From Deltaproteobacteria bacterium (GTDB taxonomy: Bacteria; Desulfobacterota; Syntrophia; Syntrophales; UBA2210), in assembly GCA_016935935.1 (NCBI GenBank), contig JAFGPZ010000308.1, forward strand, positions 1 to 10,370: a stretch of 10,370 nucleotides of DNA, written 5' to 3'. This document shows, piece by piece, positions 1 through 6,717 of this stretch. Both the position numbers and the translations under genes were made by a program. Numbering within the stretch: the stretch's first letter is position 1; every line of letters begins with the position of its first letter. The notes below the pieces were generated by a model. The model searched no databases. It was not told where the DNA came from and saw nothing but the letters and a program-made list of their open reading frames with translations.

Positions 1-19
1 AATGATTTTTGAACCTTGT

Positions 20-43
20 TTTTTCGAATCGTGCTTCGAAAAA
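20..43. repeat. 9-bp inverted repeat
   Basis: TTTTTCGAA (20-28) and TTCGAAAAA (35-43) are perfect complements around a 6-base spacer. Neither strand has a T run following the 3' arm, so it does not read as an intrinsic terminator. It could be a protein-binding palindrome or a remnant. The rest of bases 1-119 shows no gene or recognisable signal. Confidence 0.3.
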
Positions 44-119
44 CCGTTACATCAGTGAGTGTTTATCGTTCGCTCTGGATTCAGGTTTATAAAAAGTTTA
101 TTGCCGGCCTGATATAGAG

Positions 120-239
120 TGAAACTCCCCGCCTTAAAAGGCGGGGCTTCTAAAAAGCATAGAGGGGGATTGCACCCCCCTTACCCCTGCATCGCATTCA
201 TCCCCACCATGAATGGCGGGGTATTCTGCAGGAGTTTCA
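120..239. repeat. Structured multi-hairpin element, IS200/IS605-end-like (candidate miniature element or structured RNA)
   Basis: Three hairpins sit in tandem inside a closing stem. The closing arms are TGAAACTCC (120-128) and GGAGTTTCA (231-239), perfectly complementary over 9 bp. Inside are CCCCGCC-TTAAAA-GGCGGGG (127-146), GGGGG-ATTGCA-CCCCC (164-179), and CCCC-A-CCA / TGG-C-GGGG around a TGAA loop (202-221). Imperfect palindromes rich in CCCC/GGGG and followed by TATTCTGC resemble the subterminal hairpins of IS200/IS605 elements and the RNA scaffold at TnpB element ends. That likeness is from memory of the family, not from a search. No tnpA or tnpB is present, so this would be a remnant, a PATE/MITE-like element, or an unrelated structured RNA. 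It lies 26 bases before the tetR pseudogene start. Confidence 0.5.
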
Positions 240-265
240 TAAACATTCTAGTAAATGGACTCGCG

Positions 266-846
266 ATGGGCAGAACTGCACTATTTAACAAAAAGACTTT
301 TTAGACGCGGCTTTATAAATCGTGGCCGAAAACGGCCCACGAGCGATTTCTATTGCTTCAATAACTGACCATACCAATGCACTTATCGGATCTATTTATC
401 ATCGTTTTTCTTCTCGTCGAGTTCTGCTTGCCGAACTCTGGTTGCGAGTGGTTAAATCTTTCCAGAAAGAATTTCTTGAATTACTCTATAAGGGCGATGG
501 ACTTAGTGCAGCATTATTCACACTGTGCTGGGTAAAGAATCATCCAAATGAGGGACAAGTTTTACTCGTATACAGAAGGGAGGAACTTGTAGCCGGCGAC
601 TGGCCCGACGAATTAAAAAAGAGGCTTTGCGATTTTTTAAACGATCTTGATGAAGATATTCTTAAATTTACGGAAAGAGTTTTTGGCCGAGTCACAAAGG
701 AATCCATTGCAAGGGTCAGACTCGTACTGATCGACCTCCCGAGTGCAGCCGCGAGGGGATATCTTCTCGTTCATCAACCGCCACCAATATTCATTGATAG
801 GTTCGTCAAAAACATTTACTGCGCGATTGTTGACTTATATGAGTAA
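266..846 (+). pseudogene. TetR/AcrR-family transcriptional regulator, disrupted
   Basis: The reading frame from ATG 266 gives MGRTALFNKKTF and then TAG at 302-304. The next frame continues as LDAAL, TAA (316-318), then IVAENGPRAISIASITD. Joined, this is a normal TetR N-terminus, so one T appears lost from the T run near 298-301 and one codon has become TAA. The rest is open to TAA 844-846. The helix-turn-helix is recognisable (AISIASITDHTNALIGSIYHRF), followed by an all-helical ligand domain; total reconstructed length is about 190 residues, usual for the family. A GTG at 322 could start a 174-residue product, but that would lack most of helix 1 of the DNA-binding domain and has no good ribosome binding site. 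Two separate lesions make a sequencing error less likely. Its ligand and targets are unknown. Confidence 0.75.
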
Positions 847-871
847 AGACAACTTTTTATAACGACTCGTA
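834..871 (+). repeat. Direct repeat copy 1 (tetR 3' end)
   Basis: This 38-base segment begins CTTATATGAGTAAAGA and covers the last codons and TAA of the tetR pseudogene. It matches 1754-1790 with 16 identical leading bases, then about 15 of 22 with one gap. The homology stops after about 38 bases. Confidence 0.6.
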
Positions 872-997
872 CCGGATATTGACTGCATTGATCTGCACAA
901 CGGCTTTGCAACTGTGAAATGGAGAGACGGCAATTCAGGGTATCTGCAAATTTCCGACACCGGGCGCCCTGCGTTTTTGATTAAGTATAAAGTTTAA
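863..997 (+). pseudogene. Open-frame relic, probable 3' end of an unrecognised gene
   Basis: The frame is open from 863 (just after TAA 860-862) to TAA 995-997, about 44 codons. It reads RLVPDIDCID at the start, then NGFATVKWRDGNSGYLQI, and ends GRPAFLIKYKV. The composition is protein-like, with alternating hydrophobic and charged residues suggesting beta-strands. There is no suitable start codon or ribosome binding site, so it is best read as the C-terminal remnant of a gene whose front is missing. I do not recognise the family. It is also possible that this is a chance open frame. Confidence 0.35.
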
Positions 998-1206
998 ATT
1001 CTTTGTTGTACATCCTGTGATTATTAAACATAGTCATGGCGCATCTCCGAGTCTTAAATTTCGGCATCTAACTTTTCGGTGCACCCATTTAATCAGAGAA
1101 AGATTAGACGAGCGGGGAGCAGATGGCACCCGTGCCGAATATGGCCGAAGATGAATGATTCAAATACCATTTTACAAAATTCTCAATCGCACTTTGGAAA
1201 ATATAC
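998..1206. other. Intergenic stretch, nothing recognisable
   Basis: Within the 412-base gap between the tetR relic and marR (847-1258), this part shows no gene, no RNA gene and no convincing signal. The only structure seen is a short GGCA-CCCG-TGCC hairpin near 1125. Stops are frequent in all frames. With the relic at 863-997 it looks like decayed DNA. Confidence 0.5.
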
Positions 1207-1235
1207 TTGACAAAGTGGATAGAATAAAATATCTA
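1207..1235 (+). promoter_or_regulatory. Putative marR promoter
   Basis: A perfect -35 hexamer TTGACA lies at 1207-1212. Seventeen bases later the best -10 is TATCTA (1230-1235), a poor match to TATAAT but inside the operator palindrome. Transcription would start about 15-20 bases before the marR ATG. Overlap of the -10 with the palindrome fits negative autoregulation. Confidence 0.55.
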
Positions 1236-1247
1236 GCGTGCTAGATA
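1230..1247. promoter_or_regulatory. Putative MarR operator O1
   Basis: TATCTAGC-GT-GCTAGATA is a perfect 8-bp inverted repeat with a 2-base centre. It overlaps the -10 and likely start of the marR promoter. The same architecture recurs before the transporter operon (1683-1704), where the half-site differs at one position (A to T). Size and symmetry fit a dimeric MarR winged-helix protein. Binding is inferred. Confidence 0.65.
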
Positions 1248-1258
1248 GGTGGTGAAAT

Positions 1259-1669
1259 ATGAATCATGAGAACTGTTTACATTTCCTGATTGCTAAGGCG
1301 CATCAAAAGATAAGCGGCATTTTCAGGTCCGGCTTACAACGTATGGGACTGACACCTGCTCAGGCACTCGTTTTGGTTGTCCTTTATGAGGAGGAAGGAA
1401 TTTCTGCGGGAGATTTAGGTATGCGCTTGGTGCTTGATAGTCCAACGATTTCTGGCCTGTTGGATCGAATGGAAAAAGATAATTGGATTATTAAAAAAAA
1501 TTCTCAAAATGATGGGAGATTGCTTGAAATCACATTGACAGAGAAAGCTCACAAGATCAAGGATCAGCTACTGTCAGAAATTGAAGTAAGCAATGAGAAG
1601 GTCCTGAGTATATTTAAGATAGAGGAAAGAATTCTTTTTGAACGTTTTCTCAGAGACCTGAGAAAATAA
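1259..1669 (+). CDS. MarR-family transcriptional regulator
   Basis: This 136-residue protein is the usual length for the family. N-terminal helix 1 belongs to the dimer interface; the winged helix-turn-helix spans about residues 34-95. Leu31-Thr-Pro-Ala-Gln matches the family's LT..Q entry to helix 2, the recognition helix is about 60-73 (DSPTISGLLDRMEK), and the wing carries Asp85-Gly-Arg87 followed by LEITLTEKA. The C-terminal helix closes the dimer. ATG 1259 is chosen because AGGTGG at 1247-1252 sits six bases upstream. MarR proteins beside acyl- or aryl-CoA pathways (BadR, CouR and similar) often respond to CoA thioesters, so the CoA product of the ligase downstream is a reasonable but unproven inducer. 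It is the only intact regulator in the window and probably controls both its own gene and the transporter operon through the two palindromes. Confidence 0.9.
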   Translation: MNHENCLHFLIAKAHQKISGIFRSGLQRMGLTPAQALVLVVLYEEEGISAGDLGMRLVLDSPTISGLLDRMEKDNWIIKKNSQNDGRLLEITLTEKAHKIKDQLLSEIEVSNEKVLSIFKIEERILFERFLRDLRK

Positions 1670-1677
1670 AATTTTTT
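1645..1677 (+). terminator. Putative rho-independent terminator of marR
   Basis: TTTTCTCAG (1645-1653) and CTGAGAAAA (1658-1666) form a perfect 9-bp stem with an AGAC loop. TAAAA and then six T follow (1672-1677). The stem is AT-rich, and the T run starts five bases after it, so termination may be partial. It overlaps the last marR codons and stop, and its T run enters the -35 of the next promoter. Confidence 0.45.
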
Positions 1678-1704
1678 GAACTATTATCTTGCATGCAAGA
1701 TAAT
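1676..1704 (+). promoter_or_regulatory. Putative promoter of the transporter operon
   Basis: TTGAAC (1676-1681, four of six -35 matches) is separated by exactly 17 bases from GATAAT (1699-1704, five of six -10 matches). The palindrome at 1683-1704 fills the spacer and covers the -10, so a bound regulator would block RNA polymerase. A start near 1711 would give a leader of about 150 bases before the binding-protein gene. Confidence 0.55.
1683..1704. promoter_or_regulatory. Putative MarR operator O2
   Basis: This is a perfect 22-bp palindrome with core TATCTTGC-AT-GCAAGATA (1685-1702), flanked by complementary AT on the left and AT on the right. Compared with O1, each half-site differs only at its sixth base (T for A), and the 2-base centre is AT instead of GT. 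Its position over the spacer and -10 of the operon promoter indicates repression. Confidence 0.65.
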
Positions 1705-1864
1705 TAGAATAATGGTTTATTGTATAAGTCCATGTATGAACTTCATTTATCGGCTTATATGAGTAAAGAGAACCCTTATAATGACCCATAAATATATCGC
1801 ATTTATGTGCATGTTTTCACAGATGTATTGTGATTCATTAACTTTTATCAAAGGAGGATATGTT
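1705..1864 (+). promoter_or_regulatory. Leader of the transporter operon, with RBS
   Basis: No gene is seen here. The leader includes repeat copy 2, which holds a perfect TATAAT (1777-1782) but lacks a good -35; it could be a second, weaker start. AAAGGAGG at 1850-1857 lies seven bases before ATG 1865 and fixes that start. The longer open frame from 1781 lacks a ribosome binding site and would bury the signal peptide. Confidence 0.5.
1754..1790 (+). repeat. Direct repeat copy 2 (before the transporter operon)
   Basis: It begins CTTATATGAGTAAAGA exactly as copy 1 at 834 and can be read as the codons Leu-Tyr-Glu-stop, as at the tetR end. No further tetR coding sequence precedes it, because stops occur just upstream. 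It suggests that tetR once lay directly before this operon. Confidence 0.55.
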
Positions 1865-3139
1865 ATGAAAAACAAATTAGTCGTTTGTCTGTTAACCACA
1901 TTAATGATCAGTCTATTTGTTCTTCCTTTCTGCAAAAACTCTCAGGCCGCTGAACCAATTGTTATAGGTATTCCGACGGCCATAAAAAGTGATTACGGCG
2001 CAGATTCCACCAACGCGGTAAAGCTTGCAGTCGAAGAAATAAATGCCAAAGGGGGGGTCCTAGTAGGCAAAACAAGACGTCCTTTTAAAGTAATCGTTAC
2101 CGATACAAGGGACATGGATCCGACAGTACCAGCACACGATGCGCTTATGGCTGCTGAAAAACTCATATTGCAGGAAAAACCTAATGCCCTTCTGGTAGGG
2201 TTCGGCCGATCCGAAATTTTCATGGCGGGTATGGATCTCGTTGCAAAACATAAAGTACCATATATCGGTAATTACGCACAAACCCACAAGTTTATGGAGA
2301 AATTTGGATCAGATCCGGAAAAATACAAATATATTTTCAGGACATGCGGATACAATATCATCGCTGCCAAGGCGGTTACCGACGCGATAGACGTCCTGCG
2401 AGAACAACACGGATTTAGTAAAGTTTTCTTCCTGACACAGGATACCTTGCTCAGTCAAGGATTTGTCGGTGTGTTGAAAAGACACTGTGAAAAGACCGGA
2501 TGGCAGACTGTTGGTACGGAAAACATTGCCAGCGATGCTACTGATTTCTCGGCCGTCCTGTCAAAAGTGAAACAATCTGGCGCCGAAATGCTGGCAACTT
2601 TCTGGGATGTTGCTCAGGGTGGCACGATACTCCTCAAGCAATACACGTCAATGGAGGTACCCGCGCTCATAACGGGATTCATCATTGGGGCCTGTTCGCC
2701 ACGCGGATGGGATTTTCTCGGGGAAGATCTGAATTACTGTATCCAGACCGAAGCGCCCATAGGTTCAGGCATCCCGCTTAAAAAGTGGCCGAAAGCTAAG
2801 AATTTCGTTGAAAAATTTACAAAAAAATATGGCAAAGGCCGGGGGCAATGGCTGACCGGTTCTGCGTACGAGTCAGTCTATATCCTCGCTGGAGCTATTG
2901 AACGTGCCGGGAGTCTCGATCCCGACAAAATAGTCGCCGAAATCGAAAAAACAGATTATGAAGGGGTAATCGGAAAAGTTAGGTTTAATAAAAATCATCA
3001 GGTGATTTATGGTGATGATCCAAAAGAGACGGCCGTATGCCTGTCATACCAATGGCAAGACGGAAAAATGGTTCCCATCTATCCACCCTCTATTGCTGAA
3101 GGAGAAGTAAAACTTCCTAACTGGATGAAGAATAAGTAG
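1865..3139 (+). CDS. ABC transporter periplasmic substrate-binding protein (HAAT / Leu-Ile-Val-binding type)
   Basis: This 424-residue protein is the soluble receptor of the transporter encoded downstream. Residues 1-29 form a Sec signal peptide: Lys2-Lys4, a hydrophobic core to about Leu20, then SQAA with cleavage near Ala28/Ala29. There is a Cys23, but Phe precedes it, so it is not a good lipobox. The mature protein starts EPIVIGIPTAI, the typical first strand of the periplasmic-binding fold type I. NAVKLAVEEINAKGGVLVG follows, a hallmark of the family (Peripla_BP_6), and later GFGRSEIFMAG, VFFLTQDTL and TGSAYESVYILAGAIERAG fit the two-lobe fold. ATG 1865 has AAAGGAGG seven bases upstream. 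The ligand cannot be read from sequence. Family members bind amino acids, amides, urea or aromatic and other carboxylates; the ligase and crotonases downstream favour a carboxylic acid. Confidence 0.9.
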   Translation: MKNKLVVCLLTTLMISLFVLPFCKNSQAAEPIVIGIPTAIKSDYGADSTNAVKLAVEEINAKGGVLVGKTRRPFKVIVTDTRDMDPTVPAHDALMAAEKLILQEKPNALLVGFGRSEIFMAGMDLVAKHKVPYIGNYAQTHKFMEKFGSDPEKYKYIFRTCGYNIIAAKAVTDAIDVLREQHGFSKVFFLTQDTLLSQGFVGVLKRHCEKTGWQTVGTENIASDATDFSAVLSKVKQSGAEMLATFWDVAQGGTILLKQYTSMEVPALITGFIIGACSPRGWDFLGEDLNYCIQTEAPIGSGIPLKKWPKAKNFVEKFTKKYGKGRGQWLTGSAYESVYILAGAIERAGSLDPDKIVAEIEKTDYEGVIGKVRFNKNHQVIYGDDPKETAVCLSYQWQDGKMVPIYPPSIAEGEVKLPNWMKNK

Positions 3140-3152
3140 TAATCGACCAAAC

Positions 3153-3189
3153 GGGTGGGGAGTTACCGTTCGGTCTCTCCACCCATTTT
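3153..3189 (+). terminator. Intercistronic hairpin, probable attenuator
   Basis: GGGTGGGGAG (3153-3162) pairs with CTCTCCACCC (3175-3184) over ten positions with one G-U pair. After a two-base bulge, ACC and GGT (3165-3174) extend the stem to a GTTC loop. ATTTT follows directly. It lies 13 bases after the binding-protein stop and 37 bases before livH. The short T run suggests partial termination or an mRNA-stabilising stem, giving more binding protein than permease. Confidence 0.6.
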
Positions 3190-3226
3190 CATGGAAACAA
3201 CATGTTATACAAAAGAGAGAAAAACT

Positions 3227-4093
3227 ATGTCACTACTGATTTATGGAACAATACAGAGTGTTATGCTGCTCCTGTATGCATACGGTTTTAGTCTTGTTTA
3301 CGGAATAAGTGGCATCGCAAATTTTGCCCACGGTGGCTTTTATATCCTTGGCGGATTCACAGTGTGGTCGTTAATAAATTATCTCGGCTTTCCATATTTT
3401 CTGTCGGCAGTCCTCTCCGTAATAATAATGGGAGTATTGGGATTTGTTCTCTATTGGGGCATTCTTCTGCGTGTCAGAGGAATAATCCTGTCCGAACTCG
3501 TCATCACGTTTGTGGCTGGCATCGCTATCTTGGAAACCCTGTCTTGGAAGGGACTTTATGGATTTTACTATAATCTTCCGGTTTTTATCAAAGGTGGTAT
3601 TACTATCGGTAATGTGGCAGTGGATTACCAGCGAATAATCGTTCTCGCAACCTCGGTAGTGCTGGCAGGGGTTATGTGGTTTTTCATTCATCACACGAAC
3701 TTGGGGCTTGCCTTCAGGGGTATAGCGCAGGAGGAGCGAACAGCACTTTCGCTCGGGATCGAATCCGACTGGATCGGCGCACTAAGTCTTGGTTTTGGAT
3801 CAGCCTTAGCCACGATTGCTGCAATTGTCATACTTCCCTTGGGGGTTTTGGAAGCACACATGGGCTATAATGTCCTGATTTTTGCTGTTACGGTGGCAAT
3901 CGTGGGAGGGTTGGAAAGCACTGTTGGCTTGACGGTTGCAAGCTTCATCATTGGATTCTCTCAGATCGCGGTTGCAACATGGCTGGGCGCAACATGGCAG
4001 ATTATTGTCCCTTTCGCAGCCATCATCCTTATTTTAGCCATTAAACCTTCCGGTCTATTCGGAAAATTCAAGGAATTAGAAGAAAGAATTTAA
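3227..4093 (+). CDS. livH: Branched-chain-amino-acid-type ABC transporter permease, LivH family
   Basis: This 288-residue inner-membrane protein is of normal LivH length, with about eight hydrophobic segments. It forms the channel with the LivM homologue. The family motif ANFAHGG (31-37) follows the first membrane segment, and the cytoplasmic coupling loop FRGIAQEERTALSLGI (163-178) is the EAA-like site that contacts the ATPase. ATG 3227 is preferred because the family begins just before the first membrane helix (SLLIYGTIQSVMLLLYAYG). An in-frame upstream ATG at 3155 lies inside the hairpin and would add 24 polar residues. The ribosome binding site is weak (GAGAG at 3215-3219). The stop is one base before the livM ATG, so translation is probably coupled. 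Substrate cannot be read from the sequence. Confidence 0.9.
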   Translation: MSLLIYGTIQSVMLLLYAYGFSLVYGISGIANFAHGGFYILGGFTVWSLINYLGFPYFLSAVLSVIIMGVLGFVLYWGILLRVRGIILSELVITFVAGIAILETLSWKGLYGFYYNLPVFIKGGITIGNVAVDYQRIIVLATSVVLAGVMWFFIHHTNLGLAFRGIAQEERTALSLGIESDWIGALSLGFGSALATIAAIVILPLGVLEAHMGYNVLIFAVTVAIVGGLESTVGLTVASFIIGFSQIAVATWLGATWQIIVPFAAIILILAIKPSGLFGKFKELEERI

Positions 4094-4094
4094 A

Positions 4095-5108
4095 ATGGAA
4101 AATGGAAAATCGGAATATCGACGTGAACGGCTAGATCGGGGCATTAAGGCGAGAAGCGACACGATTTACGCCATCGCATCAGGAAGAGATATGCTTTACC
4201 TAATGCTGCCCCGAATACTGCCCATCGTATTGATTCTCATACTACCACTGCTCACCGGGGCTTACTGGACCAAAGTCCTCGTGTATGCGGCCGTATACGG
4301 TCTTCTTGCCCTGAGCTGGGATTTCCTGGCCCAATGCGGGTTATTTTCCCTTGGTCAGGCCCTCTTCTTCGGTGTCGGGGCATATCTCGCCGGTGTCTTT
4401 AACTATTATTTCCATTGGCCGATCATTGTTACATTGCCCGCGGCAACAATATGCGGAGCATTGATTTGCACGATAATACTTTCTCCCGTAATCCGATTAC
4501 GAGGCGTGTATTTTGCGATGGTGACCATTGTTGTTCCCATGTTGCTTGCCCGTCTCGTTATAGCGACAGGAATTTTTGGCGGTACCCACGGTCTAACTAA
4601 CCTTACTCCGTTCAGAAACGACTGGGTTGCCGTCTATCTTATCCTGATAGTACTTCTGACATGCCTTTTTGTTTTTCGAAGGGTTATGCGCGAAGACTAT
4701 GGTCTGATCTTGACGGCAATTCGTGGTGATGACCGGGCGGTCATGAGTGGGGGTATCAATATATACTGGCGGAAAATGCAGGCACTATTCATCGCTTCAT
4801 CGGTGGGCTGTCTTGCAGGAGCATTTATGTGTCATAATTATCAATTTGTCGGAACAAGCGTTTTCGCCCTTGATTATTCGTTGCTTCCTCTCGCAGCCAC
4901 AGCATTGGGAGGCCCCGGAACCTTTGCGGGAGCGGTTGTGGGCAGTCTCATATTAGTGCCGCTTTCCGAGGTGCTCAGGGAATTCGGAGGACTGAGAATG
5001 GCCTTTTATTGTGTAATTCTAATAATCTGTGTTACTGCCCTTCCTGAAGGCATTTTCCACTATATCGCGAGGAAATATCACCAGTTTGAAAGATTAGTAA
5101 AAGTTTGA
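4095..5108 (+). CDS. livM: Branched-chain-amino-acid-type ABC transporter permease, LivM family
   Basis: At 337 residues this is the second membrane subunit. A charged cytoplasmic N-terminus of about 35 residues precedes the first hydrophobic segment (MLPRILPIVLILILPLL). The LivM hallmark GLFSLGQALFFGVGAYLAG is at 82-100. The coupling loop AIRGDDRAVMSGG (208-220) is the LivM form of the EAA loop, where the usual wording is AIRENE..A...G. The ending PEGIFHYIARKY also fits the family. The ATG begins one base after the livH stop, and GGAATTAGAAG inside the livH end may act as its ribosome binding site. The next gene starts ten bases after the stop. Confidence 0.9.
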   Translation: MENGKSEYRRERLDRGIKARSDTIYAIASGRDMLYLMLPRILPIVLILILPLLTGAYWTKVLVYAAVYGLLALSWDFLAQCGLFSLGQALFFGVGAYLAGVFNYYFHWPIIVTLPAATICGALICTIILSPVIRLRGVYFAMVTIVVPMLLARLVIATGIFGGTHGLTNLTPFRNDWVAVYLILIVLLTCLFVFRRVMREDYGLILTAIRGDDRAVMSGGINIYWRKMQALFIASSVGCLAGAFMCHNYQFVGTSVFALDYSLLPLAATALGGPGTFAGAVVGSLILVPLSEVLREFGGLRMAFYCVILIICVTALPEGIFHYIARKYHQFERLVKV

Positions 5109-5118
5109 GGAAGCGACG

Positions 5119-6696
5119 ATGAATAATGACATCATATTGAAGGTTGAAAATCTGCGCAAAAACTTCGGCGGCGTTCGAGCCACCTCAAACGTGAGCTTTG
5201 AACTGAAAAGAGGCGAGTTCCTCGGACTTATCGGACCCAACGGATCAGGAAAAACGACTCTTATAAACCTCATAACAGGTTTTATAAAGCCCGACGCGGG
5301 AAAAGTACAATTCAAAGGGCGCGACATTACCGGAAAGATGCCTTATAAAATCGCTGACTTAGGTATTGCCAGAACCTTTCAAATGGCAAGGATGTTTTAC
5401 GATCTTCCTGCATTTAAAAATGTCATCATCCCACTGTGTTCCCCCCGGGTCAGGAAGCAGAAAGGCGGCAAGTATGGTGAGCGGGACGATATTGCGATAG
5501 AACTGCTTGATGAATACGGGTTTGAACGGGACTCATTTGTGCCCTATAAGATAGCAGGCAGCCTTCCCCATGGATATTTGAAACGTCTCGATCTTGCCCG
5601 TGCCATGGCGCTGCGACCGGAAGTCCTGTTACTCGATGAAATTTTTTCAGGAATGTCCATGTCGGAGGTAAGTGCAACCCTTCCCATACTAGAAAAGATT
5701 AACGCTCAAGGCGTGAGTATTATCATGGTTGAACATAGACTCAGGGAATTGTTCCGCGTCGTCTCCCGTGTGATTGTTCTGAACTTCGGAGAAAAAATCG
5801 CTGAGGGATCTCCCCAAGAGGTGATGAAAAACGAGGCGGTAACTTCTGCTTACCTCGGAAGTGAATCCGACGACATTGACTATAAAAAATCCGATGAACC
5901 TCAGGATGTCTCTTTAAAATCCGAAATTGACACAGCAGGCTCAGGAGAAAAGATTCTTGAAATTAGTGATCTTTCCGTCTTCTTTGAAAACGCATTGGCT
6001 GTAAACGAGGTTTCCCTGGAACTTTATAAAGGGGAAATATTAGGAATTCTGGGATCGAACAGTGCGGGAAAGAGCACGTTGATGAATGCTGTTTCGGGGC
6101 TGATACTTGACATGAAAAAGAAGGAGGACCGACGGGGTGGTGAGCGAATAACCGTGTACGGAACGGTTACCTTCAACGGTGAAGATATTACTAATATGGC
6201 GCCGACGGAAAGAGTCAAACGAGGGCTGGCTCTGTGTCGAGAGAGACACCCCATTTTCCGCGACAGTGACGTTATGGAGAATCTGAAGATCGCGGGCACC
6301 TTGCGGAAAAAAAGAGAGGTGAAAGAGTCAATTGAACAGGTATTGGAGATATTCCCGCAACTGGTGCCGCTGAGGAACAGAAAGGCAGGATTGTTGAGCG
6401 GGGGTGAACAGCAGATGCTAGCCGTAGGAATGAGTCTGGTAACCAATCCCATCTTATTGCTTCTAGACGAGCCTCTTCTCGGGTTAAGTCCGATGCTACA
6501 GTCGATGCTGGCAAATGCGATGAAAGAAATCAGCAAAAAAGGGGTAACGATCATGGTGACGGAACAATTTGCACGGCCGCTCATGCCTATCATTGATCGT
6601 GGGTATATCATTGAAAACGGTATAATTTCGATGGGCGGTACGAAAGCGGAATTGGCGGAAAATCCTGAAGTGCGGGCATCGTACCTGGGTGTGTAA
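5119..6696 (+). CDS. ABC transporter ATP-binding protein, LivG-LivF fusion
   Basis: This 525-residue protein carries two complete nucleotide-binding domains that are usually separate LivG and LivF proteins of about 250 and 235 residues. Domain 1 (about 1-247): Walker A GPNGSGKTT (39-47), Q-loop Gln88 in ARTFQ, signature LPHGYLKRLDLARAM (149-163) instead of the usual LSYGQQRRLEIARAL, Walker B VLLLDE (169-174) followed by Ile where Pro is normal, switch His206 in MVEHR. A charged linker spans about 248-277. Domain 2 (about 278-525): Walker A GSNSAGKST (312-320), a Q-loop region reading CRERHPIF instead of VPEGRRIF, signature LSGGEQQ (426-432), Walker B LLLLDEP (446-452), and TEQF at the switch, since LivF normally has Gln there. 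GAGGAAG (5107-5113) precedes the ATG. No frameshift separates the halves and the linker is clean, so the fusion looks genuine. It energises the LivH/LivM pore. Confidence 0.92.
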   Translation: MNNDIILKVENLRKNFGGVRATSNVSFELKRGEFLGLIGPNGSGKTTLINLITGFIKPDAGKVQFKGRDITGKMPYKIADLGIARTFQMARMFYDLPAFKNVIIPLCSPRVRKQKGGKYGERDDIAIELLDEYGFERDSFVPYKIAGSLPHGYLKRLDLARAMALRPEVLLLDEIFSGMSMSEVSATLPILEKINAQGVSIIMVEHRLRELFRVVSRVIVLNFGEKIAEGSPQEVMKNEAVTSAYLGSESDDIDYKKSDEPQDVSLKSEIDTAGSGEKILEISDLSVFFENALAVNEVSLELYKGEILGILGSNSAGKSTLMNAVSGLILDMKKKEDRRGGERITVYGTVTFNGEDITNMAPTERVKRGLALCRERHPIFRDSDVMENLKIAGTLRKKREVKESIEQVLEIFPQLVPLRNRKAGLLSGGEQQMLAVGMSLVTNPILLLLDEPLLGLSPMLQSMLANAMKEISKKGVTIMVTEQFARPLMPIIDRGYIIENGIISMGGTKAELAENPEVRASYLGV

Positions 6697-6717
6697 ATAA
6701 GGGAGGCGGACAATACC

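Noticed and set aside
119..304. 61-codon plus-strand open frame
   Set aside because: It runs through the hairpin element and only its last 13 codons match protein, namely the out-of-frame TetR N-terminus. It is not a gene of its own.
1781..1864. In-frame extension of the receptor gene by 28 codons
   Set aside because: The signal peptide begins at ATG 1865, which has a strong AAAGGAGG. The extension has no ribosome binding site and contains part of a repeat.
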